DNA of 8,268 nt from CAYUUW01 sp964448005 (GCA_964448005.1 CAYUUW010000055.1:1-8268); one strand, 5' to 3'. Shown: positions 1 to 6,254, numbered from the stretch's first letter. Numbers and translations: made by a program. The notes: generated by a model from the letters alone, not told the origin.

Positions 1-70
1 GAAAGCGGTCCCGGTAAGGATCGTTCTGGAATTCGCGCCGGAGCTGGGCGAAGAAGGCATCCTGCTTCAT
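1..70 (-). CDS. Third HAAS-like membrane protein paralog, N-terminal fragment cut by window edge
   Basis: Only the first 23 codons are inside the window, reading MKQDAFFAQLRREFQNDPYR then DRF. They match the start of the neighbouring paralog at 67-1617 except for S8 to A. At DNA level 69 of 70 bases are identical to 1548-1617. The ATG (70-68) shares two bases with the TGA stop (69-67) of the upstream gene, an ATGA junction that implies coupled translation. No Shine-Dalgarno sequence precedes it. The leader reads AAGAAATCTCTC. By homology it should continue into the HAAS-like helical domain and a polytopic membrane region, but that part is not visible. Because this junction repeats the preceding one, the array has at least three members and may extend further left. 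Confidence 0.85.
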   Translation of the reverse strand, partial: MKQDAFFAQLRREFQNDPYRDRF

Positions 71-1617
71 GAGAGATTTCTTAAGTCCAGCAAATGCACT
101 TCCTGGGGATTGTAGGCTCCCGTGGAGAGCAGAAGGAGGAGCCAGCGTCCATCGGGGGAAAAGGCAATGTCCTTTACATCCAAAGGCGAATCGGACAAGG
201 CTCGGCCCTTGAATTTTATCTTGGGGCAGAGTTGCCAGGAGGAAGCTGAAAAATCCGCTTCCGGCGCACCCTCGCAAAGTAAATGGGCCTTGAATCCGTT
301 TCTGACGGCATACTCTCCAGCTTCTGCCAGCCGAGGGGGGTTGTTGCCAGCGGAGAGAGCAGAAGCCCCAAATAAGGCCTCTGGCCTTCCCTCGGCCCAA
401 GCCTGAGGATTCAAATAGAAGGTTTGGCCGGTGTTTTGGCGAAAGTAAAGCTGCGCATGCGCAGAGTCGTATCCGATTTGGTAATGGAAGAGCGTGCCTT
501 CATCCTGATTGAAATATTTCATTGCAGGATAAAGAATAGAGGCTTGACGCTTTTCGGCGAGGCGAGAGACAGGCAGGGCGGGCAGGGCATAGTCCGGATG
601 CAGCTCGAAAGGCCGAGGAGTCAAGAAGCCCAAGGAAACCACATAGGCCAGGACCAGGAGCCGAGGGGAGCGCCAATTTTTTTGGCGCAATAAAGCGACG
701 AGGGACTGCAGGCCAAGGAAAATCAGCACCATGGCGGGAATATAGAGGCTGAAAAGCAGATTGGCCTGGGATTGGCTGCCGAAAATGGAGGAGAAGAAAA
801 AGCCTGAGAGGTATTCCGCAAAAAACAAGGGGGCGAAGGGGTAATAGAGCACGGCAATTCCGGAGGAGAGGATGGCCGGAAAGCCCAAATAGGTTCCCCC
901 TGTCCGCAAAGCAATAAAGAGGGCGAAGTAAACGAAGATTGCTTTCTTGAAGAAAGCGATAAGGATAGCTGAGCTTGCTGTTTTTTTGGAGGAAGAGATC
1001 CCGCTCAAAAGCCAGCCGGTCACTGCTGCCACAGCATTGATTCCTATGAAGGCTGCCAGTGCCTTTAGGATAGCGGGGGGGAACATGTAGCTTGTTTGGG
1101 ACTCCGGATAAACAGAAGCAGCCAGGCTGCCGGCATCCCAAAAGAACAAGCCTGCATGAATCAGGCTGGGCCCTGCGATCAGGGCGAGCCAAAGGAGCCA
1201 GGGGCGACGAAGCCCGAGTTCGAACTTCCTGTAGCGGTAAAAGGCCAAGCCATAAAAAAAGAGCCACAGAAAAGGAGCGCCGAGCATTCCCAGATCGGCG
1301 AAATCCCGGAGAAGGAAATTCTGAAGGGAGTGCGTGAACACAAAGCTGAGGGGCAGCATTAAAAATCCATAAAAGAGGCCCTCCAGGACAAAAAAGAGCT
1401 TGTCCCAAGGTCGCACAATCCGATGGAATGTTTCTTTGATCTGGCTTGGCTCGCCGAAATGCTTTTGCATAAAACCGGAATTAAGGGATTTGGGGGCAAT
1501 GTTCTGGGCCTCGGCCAGATCTTCGGCATGATCTTCAAGCTCGGCCAGAAAGCGGTCCCGGTAAGGATCGTTCTGGAATTCGCGCCGGAGCTGGGAGAAG
1601 AAGGCATCCTGCTTCAT
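67..1617 (-). CDS. HAAS-domain polytopic membrane protein, array copy B
   Basis: 516 residues. Residues 1-73 are a charged, soluble, all-helical domain (QLRREFQNDPYRDRFLAEL, DHAEDLAE, FMQKHFGEP) resembling HAAS/DUF1700-type domains that act with PadR regulators. It should lie in the cytoplasm. About eight hydrophobic segments follow (near 73-95, 112-127, 140-160, 181-205, 217-236, 244-278, 287-310, 318-333). Residues 334-516 form a soluble domain. The only cysteines of the protein, C448 and C464, are in this tail and match the pair in copy A, which suggests a disulfide and an extracytoplasmic tail. The last 37 residues (VKDIAFSPDGRWLLL to VHLLDLRNLS) look like one TolB/WD40-type propeller blade. 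The start overlaps the stop of copy A as ATGA, and the end overlaps copy C the same way. Identity to copy A is 49 of 65 over residues 9-73, but low afterwards. The function is unknown. The CDS call is firm, the domain name moderate. Confidence 0.9.
   Translation of the reverse strand: MKQDAFFSQLRREFQNDPYRDRFLAELEDHAEDLAEAQNIAPKSLNSGFMQKHFGEPSQIKETFHRIVRPWDKLFFVLEGLFYGFLMLPLSFVFTHSLQNFLLRDFADLGMLGAPFLWLFFYGLAFYRYRKFELGLRRPWLLWLALIAGPSLIHAGLFFWDAGSLAASVYPESQTSYMFPPAILKALAAFIGINAVAAVTGWLLSGISSSKKTASSAILIAFFKKAIFVYFALFIALRTGGTYLGFPAILSSGIAVLYYPFAPLFFAEYLSGFFFSSIFGSQSQANLLFSLYIPAMVLIFLGLQSLVALLRQKNWRSPRLLVLAYVVSLGFLTPRPFELHPDYALPALPVSRLAEKRQASILYPAMKYFNQDEGTLFHYQIGYDSAHAQLYFRQNTGQTFYLNPQAWAEGRPEALFGASALSAGNNPPRLAEAGEYAVRNGFKAHLLCEGAPEADFSASSWQLCPKIKFKGRALSDSPLDVKDIAFSPDGRWLLLLLSTGAYNPQEVHLLDLRNLS
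1399..1617 (-). repeat. Conserved 5' segment of the paralog array (copy B)
   Basis: These 73 codons match the same segment of copy A (2931-3149). Over residues 9-73 the proteins are 49 of 65 identical. The first 70 bases (1548-1617) are 69/70 identical to 1-70, which is the start of copy C. Similarity continues a little past the start codon into the 3' end of the upstream gene (1618-1645 compared with 71-98), so the duplicated segment spans the gene junction. This is a coding repeat from tandem gene duplication, not a mobile element. Confidence 0.85.
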
Positions 1618-3149
1618 GAGAGGCTTCTTAAATCAAGCAGATAAACTGAATTCACTGATTTGAGCAGAAGCCACTTTTCGCCCTTTGAAACAGAAACCGA
1701 ATCTGCTCCAAGGCTATTCCCCTCAGACTCATAGATTTCCCTGCCTTTCCATAGGATGGCTTTACAACCTGACTCAGGCGTGAAACGTTCGGGCTCAGAT
1801 TCTACTTCAACCCCGTCGAGGTAAGCTGCCGGAACGCAAGTTAACTCTTTGGGAATGACCTGAAAAGCGGAATAATGAATGGGCTCAGGATGATTAATTT
1901 TTTGCCCGAGCGAGAGCCAGCCTTCTTCCAATTTCCTATCTCCATTAAAGGGAATTCTCCAGGTTGAAACCCGCCCGCCCCATTTCGACTGCTCGATCCA
2001 TAAGGCTTCAGATTCAAAGGCAGCATTGTAAGAAAAACTCGGGCCGATGTCTTCATTCAAATGGCGCAAGGCTCGATAGAAGGGCCCGAGCTGTTTTTTT
2101 TCCAGGGCTTCGGAAACATCATAGGCAGGCACCTTGAATTCGGGCATCCACGTGAGAAAAGCAGGAGAAAGAAATACCCCCAGCAAATACATCGTCATGG
2201 CTCCCGCTAGCCAGAATCGCTTTTTGACTATGAACATCAGTAAAAACAAGGCAAATACAGCAAGCAAAACGATCCACAAATAAGGTTGCCAGTTCGTCAG
2301 CTCGAAAAAGGAAAGAAAAAAGAACATTTCTGGCCAGGTGACGGGCATAAAAAGAGCGCGCCAAAAATCAGAGTGGGGAAGGAGCCTGATCAGAGAATTG
2401 GTTTCGAGCGAATGAAAAGTGGGGTCCGCCATCCGCATCACAGAAAAAACAGAGATGTAGAGCAAGATCAATGGGGAAGAAATTCTGGCCAGAAAACTAG
2501 ACTTGGCTTCGCCTCTTTCGGATGGGTTTTTTGGCTTTAGAAAAGCTAGCAATGCCCCAAAGAAAACGGCCACGAAAGCGCTAAAAAAAATCACTTGCTC
2601 TGCTTCATAATCGAATTTGACCGTCATCCTAGCGAAACTGATCCCCATGATCAGAATGGGCAAGCTGGCCATGAAAAAGCCTTTTATTGGGCCCAAAAGA
2701 CTGTTCTTTAAGTCCAGCTTCGACCAGATCCATCGGTACAAGAAAAACGAAAGGGCCAGGATCGAAGAAATCATGGCCAAAAATACCAGCCATTGAATGC
2801 GCCGCTCAATCCCCATTCCATCCTCAGCGGAAAATCTGACCTCTTCAATCGCAAGGGTGCTAAATGGCAAAAAAACAGAAAGGCCTATTCCCAAAAACCC
2901 ATAACCCATGGCTTCGCCGGCCTCCATTACCTTTTGCCAAGGGCGAGTGATTTGAGTGAAGGTTTTTTTTATGTCTTTAGGCTCACCAAAGTGCTTTTGC
3001 ATAAAAGTGGAGTTTAGGGAATCGGAAGGGATGCTTTCAGACTCAGCCAGGTCTTCGGCATGGTCCTGCAGCTCGGCCAGAAAGCGGTCCCGGTAGGGAT
3101 CGTTCTTGAACTCGCGCCGGAGCTGGACGAAGAAAAAGTTGGGGCTCAT
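1614..3149 (-). CDS. HAAS-domain polytopic membrane protein, array copy A (first of the array)
   Basis: 511 residues. The start MSPNFFFVQLRREF is fixed by alignment with the other copies. It lies 52 bp after the PadR stop. No Shine-Dalgarno is present and the leader reads GTTCCTTTCC directly against ATG. Residues 1-73 are the conserved helical HAAS-like domain. TM segments lie near 79-101, 118-140, 153-174, 184-204, 221-239, 262-284 (weak), 288-308 and 313-334. Residues 335-511 are a soluble domain homologous to that of copy B (shared pattern P-Y/L-V-E-K-x-Q and a C-K/P-x-I/L-x-W/F-KGR box). Its only cysteines are C438 and C462. The tail ends in WLLLKSVNSVYLLDLRSLS, a degenerate version of the propeller-like strand pair of copy B. 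The gene is visibly more A+T-rich than copy B. The likely role is a membrane signalling partner of PadR, inferred only from domain pairing and gene order. Confidence 0.9.
   Translation of the reverse strand: MSPNFFFVQLRREFKNDPYRDRFLAELQDHAEDLAESESIPSDSLNSTFMQKHFGEPKDIKKTFTQITRPWQKVMEAGEAMGYGFLGIGLSVFLPFSTLAIEEVRFSAEDGMGIERRIQWLVFLAMISSILALSFFLYRWIWSKLDLKNSLLGPIKGFFMASLPILIMGISFARMTVKFDYEAEQVIFFSAFVAVFFGALLAFLKPKNPSERGEAKSSFLARISSPLILLYISVFSVMRMADPTFHSLETNSLIRLLPHSDFWRALFMPVTWPEMFFFLSFFELTNWQPYLWIVLLAVFALFLLMFIVKKRFWLAGAMTMYLLGVFLSPAFLTWMPEFKVPAYDVSEALEKKQLGPFYRALRHLNEDIGPSFSYNAAFESEALWIEQSKWGGRVSTWRIPFNGDRKLEEGWLSLGQKINHPEPIHYSAFQVIPKELTCVPAAYLDGVEVESEPERFTPESGCKAILWKGREIYESEGNSLGADSVSVSKGEKWLLLKSVNSVYLLDLRSLS
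2931..3149 (-). repeat. Conserved 5' segment of the paralog array (copy A)
   Basis: This is the partner of 1399-1617. About 56 of the first 70 bases match copy B, and most differences fall in the first eight codons. Downstream of codon 73 the two genes can no longer be matched by eye at DNA level. Confidence 0.8.
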
Positions 3150-3201
3150 GGAAAGGAACTCTTACGTAGAGGAAGGAGGGTGGCAAATAAAAAGCGACGG
3201 G

Positions 3202-3543
3202 CTAAGCCAAGGAATGCCCTGGAATAAAGCGAGTGAGCCCTTTCAGGTAGCTCTTCATTTCCTTTTCCTGCAGGCCCAGGTGCGCCAAGCCCTCCTGGGT
3301 GAGCCAGTAGTAGCGGCGAGGCTTTTTGGATTCGGTGGGCTTGATGTCGCTTTGGACCAGCCCCTTTTCCTCCAAGCGATAAAGAATGGGGTACAGCGTG
3401 CTGTCCGGGAAATCGAAGACCGCCTCGCTGTGCTCGCGGATCGCCTTCATCATCTGGTAGCCGTAGGCCTCCTGCAAGCGATGAAGGGTCTGCAGGATGA
3501 TGAAGGGCGCCGTGCCCTTCATGAGCTCGCGGGAGAATTTCAT
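3202..3543 (-). CDS. PadR-family winged-helix transcriptional regulator
   Basis: 113 residues, the size of the short PadR class with one C-terminal dimerisation helix. The start MKFSRELMKGTAPFIILQTL is typical of PadR proteins that begin MKFSKELLKG, which supports the ATG at 3543. A later ATG (residue 8) would remove this conserved segment. Residues 13-90 form the winged helix: YGYQMMKAI is the first DNA-binding-domain helix pair, STLYPILYRLEEKGLV (about 48-63) is the recognition helix, and KKPRRYYWLTQEG (about 73-85) is the wing. LHLGL-type residues lead to the C-terminal helix. PadR proteins are usually repressors that respond to ligands or partner proteins. Here the next genes encode HAAS-like membrane proteins, a pairing known for PadR, so control of this operon by membrane signalling is likely. 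No Shine-Dalgarno is seen; the leader is TTTATCCTTTTAATTTCC. The stop is TAG. Confidence 0.93.
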   Translation of the reverse strand: MKFSRELMKGTAPFIILQTLHRLQEAYGYQMMKAIREHSEAVFDFPDSTLYPILYRLEEKGLVQSDIKPTESKKPRRYYWLTQEGLAHLGLQEKEMKSYLKGLTRFIPGHSLA

Positions 3544-3578
3544 GCCATGGAAATTAAAAGGATAAATTCAGCATCAAG

Positions 3579-3591
3579 GCCTCATTGAGGC
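3579..3591. promoter_or_regulatory. 13-bp perfect inverted repeat upstream of padR
   Basis: GCCTCATTGAGGC has 6-bp arms around one base. It lies 36-48 bp before the PadR start and 15 bp after the outer stop of the upstream membrane-protein gene. No T-run follows on the minus strand, so a terminator is unlikely. It could be an operator for PadR autoregulation, although it lacks the ATGT-N8-ACAT form seen in some PadR sites. It could also occur by chance. Confidence 0.35.
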
Positions 3592-3606
3592 ATTGGATAG
3601 CGATTA

Positions 3607-4452
3607 TTATTTGCCTGAAGTTGGAGGACCCTTCAAAAAACCATCCCTCACCGCCACCATCAAAGAGGTCCGGAGCTCCTCCGCCTTCGGCGCAAAATCC
3701 TCCAAAAGCCTGGGGTCTTTTTGCAGAATCCTCAGCCCCTCAATGGCCAGCAAGGCGTTCTTTTCCGCCGACTCGGGCCCTGAAAGGGCCGAAGGCTTTT
3801 CGTAATCAAAATGAGTGGTCAGAGCAAGATGAGGAGCCCGTTCATTCGGATAAAGGGCGGTGATCGCATTGAGGTTTTCCGAGGGGGGATTCGAGTTTTC
3901 CGCCTCAAGGGCCCATTTTTCCGCGGATGCCCCTGTGATCAGCCGGACGGTAAGCCTGTCTGCGCCCTGAGCAAAAAGAGCTTCGAGCCTTTCCGGAGCC
4001 TGAGCCAGGTTGGCCACTTCAACAGGCAAGCTCCAATCGATCAAATTCGACTCGATCATCCTTCTTTCGACCCCTTTCTCCAAAACGGCCATGCGCTGGG
4101 CGTGCTCCCGGGAATTCTGGAAATAAATCAATCCGAAAGCCAGGGGGATAGCCAGGATCCCCAGAGGAATAAAGATCCTTTTGAAGCGAGAAAGGGCTTC
4201 AGGATCCCTGATCGTGGTTTTATGGGCCAGCCACACTCCGATCAGTAGCCCGAAAAAAAGGCCGATCCACCCGCCAAAGGCCCCGCAGGATTCGTAGCCG
4301 CGAGAATCAAAAATGGCATCGACAAAACTAGGGCAGCCAAAATTTCCCCCATAATTCATCGTTCCAAACCATCCAGCAGCCGCTCCTATCGCAGCCCCCA
4401 TTGAGCCGAAAATCAGTTGGCTCAAAAGGTTCCAGGGCTTGAGTTGAGGCAT
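3607..4452 (-). CDS. Unrecognised three-TM membrane protein with large C-terminal domain
   Basis: 281 residues of no family I recognise. TM1 is about residues 10-30 and is glycine/alanine-rich (FGSMGAAIGAAAGWFG, a glycine-zipper-like pattern). TM2 is about 58-76 and TM3 about 93-111. The loop 31-57 holds the only two cysteines, C40 and C56, a possible disulfide on the outer face. The loop 77-92 is positively charged (K78, R82, R89, K91, R92), which places it in the cytoplasm. This puts the 170-residue helical tail (112-281) outside. The tail is charged and polar, with FDYEKPSALSGPESAEKNALLAIEGLRIL as its most hydrophobic amphipathic part. The gene ends with tandem TAA TAA stops 63 bp before padR and no terminator follows, so it is probably the first gene of the PadR and HAAS operon. 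The leader reads CACTTTCCCCT directly before ATG, with no Shine-Dalgarno. A perfect inverted repeat lies 32-50 bp upstream. Confidence 0.85.
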   Translation of the reverse strand: MPQLKPWNLLSQLIFGSMGAAIGAAAGWFGTMNYGGNFGCPSFVDAIFDSRGYESCGAFGGWIGLFFGLLIGVWLAHKTTIRDPEALSRFKRIFIPLGILAIPLAFGLIYFQNSREHAQRMAVLEKGVERRMIESNLIDWSLPVEVANLAQAPERLEALFAQGADRLTVRLITGASAEKWALEAENSNPPSENLNAITALYPNERAPHLALTTHFDYEKPSALSGPESAEKNALLAIEGLRILQKDPRLLEDFAPKAEELRTSLMVAVRDGFLKGPPTSGK

Positions 4453-4483
4453 AGGGGAAAGTGAAAATTTACTAAGTGCTGAA

Positions 4484-4502
4484 TACTATTTATCAAATAG
4501 TA
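4484..4502. promoter_or_regulatory. Perfect 8-bp inverted repeat in the promoter region of the membrane-protein/PadR unit
   Basis: TACTATTTATCAAATAGTA has arms TACTATTT and AAATAGTA around ATC. It lies 32-50 bp before the ATG at 4452, on the far side of a terminator that closes the preceding gene. It is flanked by A on the right of the plus strand, so it is not a terminator for either strand. On the minus strand it contains TTGATA (-35-like) followed 16 bp later by TAGTAA, a weak -10. A dyad covering a promoter is the normal form of a repressor operator. The adjacent PadR protein is the obvious candidate to bind it. Confidence 0.55.
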
Positions 4503-4539
4503 AAAAGGAAGTCAAAGGGATTTCCTAAAAAAGACCTGC

Positions 4540-4563
4540 CTAAAAAACCCTTCGCAGGGCTTT
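4540..4563 (-). terminator. Rho-independent terminator with GNRA loop after the amidohydrolase-like gene
   Basis: Read on the minus strand, the sequence is AAAGCCCT, loop GCGA, AGGGTTTT, then TTA. This gives an 8-bp stem (one G-U pair) with a GCGA tetraloop and a T-run of six. It begins 21 bp after the TGA at 4585. A second small hairpin (GGCC-TTT-GGCC) sits just before it. It separates the amidohydrolase-like gene from the membrane-protein/PadR unit. Confidence 0.7.
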
Positions 4564-4584
4564 GGGCCAAAGGCCGAGGCAAAA

Positions 4585-5511
4585 TCAGGCGGCCACCAGC
4601 GCCGGTTTCGCCGCCTTCACCAGGGCCTGGGCCAAGCGCTGTCCATAAAAAGCCACTTTGCCTTCGTCGGGCGTCAGGAATTCCAGATCGAATCCCGGCC
4701 CCCAAGGCTCAGCGCACAAGGCGCTTTTCAGCAGATCGACGCAGAGGCCATTGCGGTAGTGCGGAGGAGGGGTTTTGCCTGCGATCTGAGCCGTAAAGTA
4801 GTAGGATTTGCTCACATTGAAAGGGATTCCGTGGGATTCAAATTCTGATTCCAGGGCTTTCAGCAGGGCCGGATCGACAAAAAGCTCTCCTTCGTCCTGC
4901 GGGTCCTGCTTGTAGTGGGCCACCAGGCAATGCGTGCGGATGGCCTGGGAAAAATCCGGATTCTTGAGGGCCTGGATGCGTTGAGCGTACCATTGAGCCT
5001 GGGACTCACCCCCATTGGGCGGGAATTGGGAATCCATAGGAGTTCCGAAGGGCCGCATGCTGTGGACATCGATCCACTTCCCTTCGGGCTTGAGCTGATT
5101 CAAAAGCTGATTCCGGGCCTCCAGCGAAAGGTCGAAATAAAGATTGTGCCTCTCCAGCAGCTCCGGATGCCTGGCGAAATCGAACCAGGGCTTGAGGGCA
5201 TAGGCCCGGGTACGGTTCATGTCGATGATCTCTCGGGGGAGCTGGATGGCCATCAGGCCCACCGCATAGCCCTGCTCGGCCAGGATTTCAGCGGCCTCCT
5301 GGGCCACCTGCGGCGAAAAGGCATCGGCCTCCATGCGGCAGATCGGCTCCAGCAGGCTCCGGTCCATCTGCAGGGCTGCGGCAAAATCCGGGTGAGCCTC
5401 AAAAAAAGGCTCAATCTGGCCTCCATGAGGCGTATAGAGCGCAAAATCGAGCGGCTGCGCAGGCAGGGCATTGAGCAGCCTAAGGGAAAAGGGCTTGAAG
5501 GAAGGAGACAT
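4585..5511 (-). CDS. N-formylglutamate amidohydrolase-like protein
   Basis: 308 residues from the ATG at 5511. An upstream TTG start (5598) is possible in frame, but it adds a cysteine-rich, non-conserved 29 residues and lies across the likely promoter. Motifs match the FGase family (zinc-type hydrolases that cleave N-formylglutamate to glutamate and formate, the last step of one histidine-degradation route). They are TPHGG at 27-31 (family: SPHxG), LPREIIDMNRTR at 91-102 (family: R-x-x-x-D-x-NR), and WIDVHSMRP at 147-154 (family: D-x-HS). A late H251 lies before NGLCVDLLKSAL, where the family usually shows a Q-x-E strand. No other histidine-degradation genes are visible, so the substrate may differ, for example another N-acylated amino acid or peptide. 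The protein is soluble with no signal peptide. The leader AACCCTTTCCCC precedes ATG. A purine AAGGAG lies 17 nt away, too far to be a normal ribosome site. Confidence 0.75.
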   Translation of the reverse strand: MSPSFKPFSLRLLNALPAQPLDFALYTPHGGQIEPFFEAHPDFAAALQMDRSLLEPICRMEADAFSPQVAQEAAEILAEQGYAVGLMAIQLPREIIDMNRTRAYALKPWFDFARHPELLERHNLYFDLSLEARNQLLNQLKPEGKWIDVHSMRPFGTPMDSQFPPNGGESQAQWYAQRIQALKNPDFSQAIRTHCLVAHYKQDPQDEGELFVDPALLKALESEFESHGIPFNVSKSYYFTAQIAGKTPPPHYRNGLCVDLLKSALCAEPWGPGFDLEFLTPDEGKVAFYGQRLAQALVKAAKPALVAA

Positions 5512-5532
5512 GGGGAAAGGGTTGCAGGCTCC

Positions 5533-5561
5533 TTGATAGCAAAAAGGGAGGCAAAAGGCAA
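5533..5561 (-). promoter_or_regulatory. Candidate promoter of the amidohydrolase-like gene
   Basis: On the minus strand TTGCCT (5561-5556) and TATCAA (5538-5533) are exactly 17 bp apart, each about 4 of 6 to consensus. The predicted transcript would start near 5526, giving a leader of about 15 nt before the ATG at 5511. This supports the ATG over the upstream TTG. The match is weak and could be chance. Confidence 0.3.
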
Positions 5562-5610
5562 TTGGATTATGCTTCGAATGCGGTCGATCGAGAGCCAAAA
5601 GGGCACTACT

Positions 5611-6135
5611 TTAGCTTTCGCCCCGGACCTCCGAATCTTCTGCCTCCTCCGCCCGCTCTTCAGGAGGCCCTTTCGCAAAAACGAGGATCTCCCCCTCCCC
5701 TCGGAGGAAGACGAATTCGAATCCCCCATCGAGATAATCAGGAATGTCGGGGAAGTCCGCTTGCCCGCCCGGAATCAAGCTGCGCCCCTCGTCGGTCTTG
5801 ACCATCCAAACTTCAGAGCACCTGCCCACAAGAAAGAAGCCGTCCCTCTGCAAGTTTCTTAGCTTGCGATAGCTTTCCTCCAAAGGCTCGTAAATGGCCC
5901 TCATCTGGGCATCGGCATACTCCCCCTGGAAAAGCCCCCGGGCAATGCGCTTGCGACACGCTTGAGCCTCTCTGAGACTTGATTCTTGGATTGGGCGCAG
6001 GAATTTAGCGATGATCGAAGCCTGGGATCCCGGAAGAAAGGAGCAATCGACAGGAAGGAGAAAATCCCCATCCTCATCCACTTCGATTGTTTCTATTTCA
6101 GGCAAATCCTGATCGGACGACGGAGGGTGCTCCAT
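5611..6135 (-). CDS. Hypothetical acidic soluble protein
   Basis: 174 residues from the ATG at 6135, not recognised. The frame stays open upstream to a TTG (6264), but the 43 extra residues overlap a repeat-rich intergenic stretch and a perfect TTGACA, so the ATG is preferred. Residues 1-25 are acidic and probably disordered (EIETIEVDEDGD). Residues 38-96 are helical with a conserved-looking charged face (SLREAQACRKRIARGLFQGEY). Residues 98-155 look beta-rich (GFFLVGRCSEVWMVKTDEG, GFEFVFLRGEGEILVFAKG). Residues 157-174 are an acidic tail. There is no TM segment or signal peptide. The leader CACCCTCCTTTGCT contains no Shine-Dalgarno. The gap of 99 bp to the amidohydrolase-like gene shows no terminator, so the two may share a transcript. 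Confidence 0.7.
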   Translation of the reverse strand: MEHPPSSDQDLPEIETIEVDEDGDFLLPVDCSFLPGSQASIIAKFLRPIQESSLREAQACRKRIARGLFQGEYADAQMRAIYEPLEESYRKLRNLQRDGFFLVGRCSEVWMVKTDEGRSLIPGGQADFPDIPDYLDGGFEFVFLRGEGEILVFAKGPPEERAEEAEDSEVRGES

Positions 6136-6160
6136 AGCAAAGGAGGGTGATAAAACGGGT

Positions 6161-6194
6161 AGTCTATCCTCTGCTTTTTTTTGAAAAGTGTCAA
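6161..6194 (-). promoter_or_regulatory. Weak candidate promoter of the acidic hypothetical protein
   Basis: On the minus strand a perfect TTGACA (6194-6189) is followed by an A8 tract and TAGACT (6166-6161, 4 of 6 to the -10 consensus). The spacing is 22 bp, longer than the usual 16-18, so either the box pairing is wrong or the promoter is unusual. It lies 26 bp before the ATG at 6135. Confidence 0.25.
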
Positions 6195-6217
6195 GACAAA
6201 CGCCCAGCCATTGAAAA

Positions 6218-6248
6218 GGAGGCCTGCCTAAGGCAGAATGGAGGCCTG
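6218..6248. repeat. GGAGGCCTG direct repeat flanking a small hairpin
   Basis: GGAGGCCTG occurs at 6218-6226 and 6240-6248. Between and overlapping them, CTGCC-TAA-GGCAG (6224-6236) can form a 5-bp hairpin. Because AGGCCT is self-complementary, the two repeat copies can also pair with each other around it. No T-run follows on either strand, so a terminator is doubtful. Confidence 0.5.
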
Positions 6249-6254
6249 AAAAAG

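Noticed and set aside
500..1408. 302-codon minus-strand frame inside array copy B
   Set aside because: It is a shifted frame of a gene that aligns with copy A over its whole length, so the aligned frame is the real one.
1..3149. CRISPR-like or mobile-element repeat suggested by the recurring 70-bp segment
   Set aside because: The repeat is the coding start of paralogous genes at gene-length spacing. No transposase, terminal inverted repeats or target duplications are seen.
4915..5862. 315-codon plus-strand frame opposite the amidohydrolase-like gene
   Set aside because: It crosses the intergenic gap and two minus-strand genes. The minus strand carries recognisable catalytic motifs and this frame has none.
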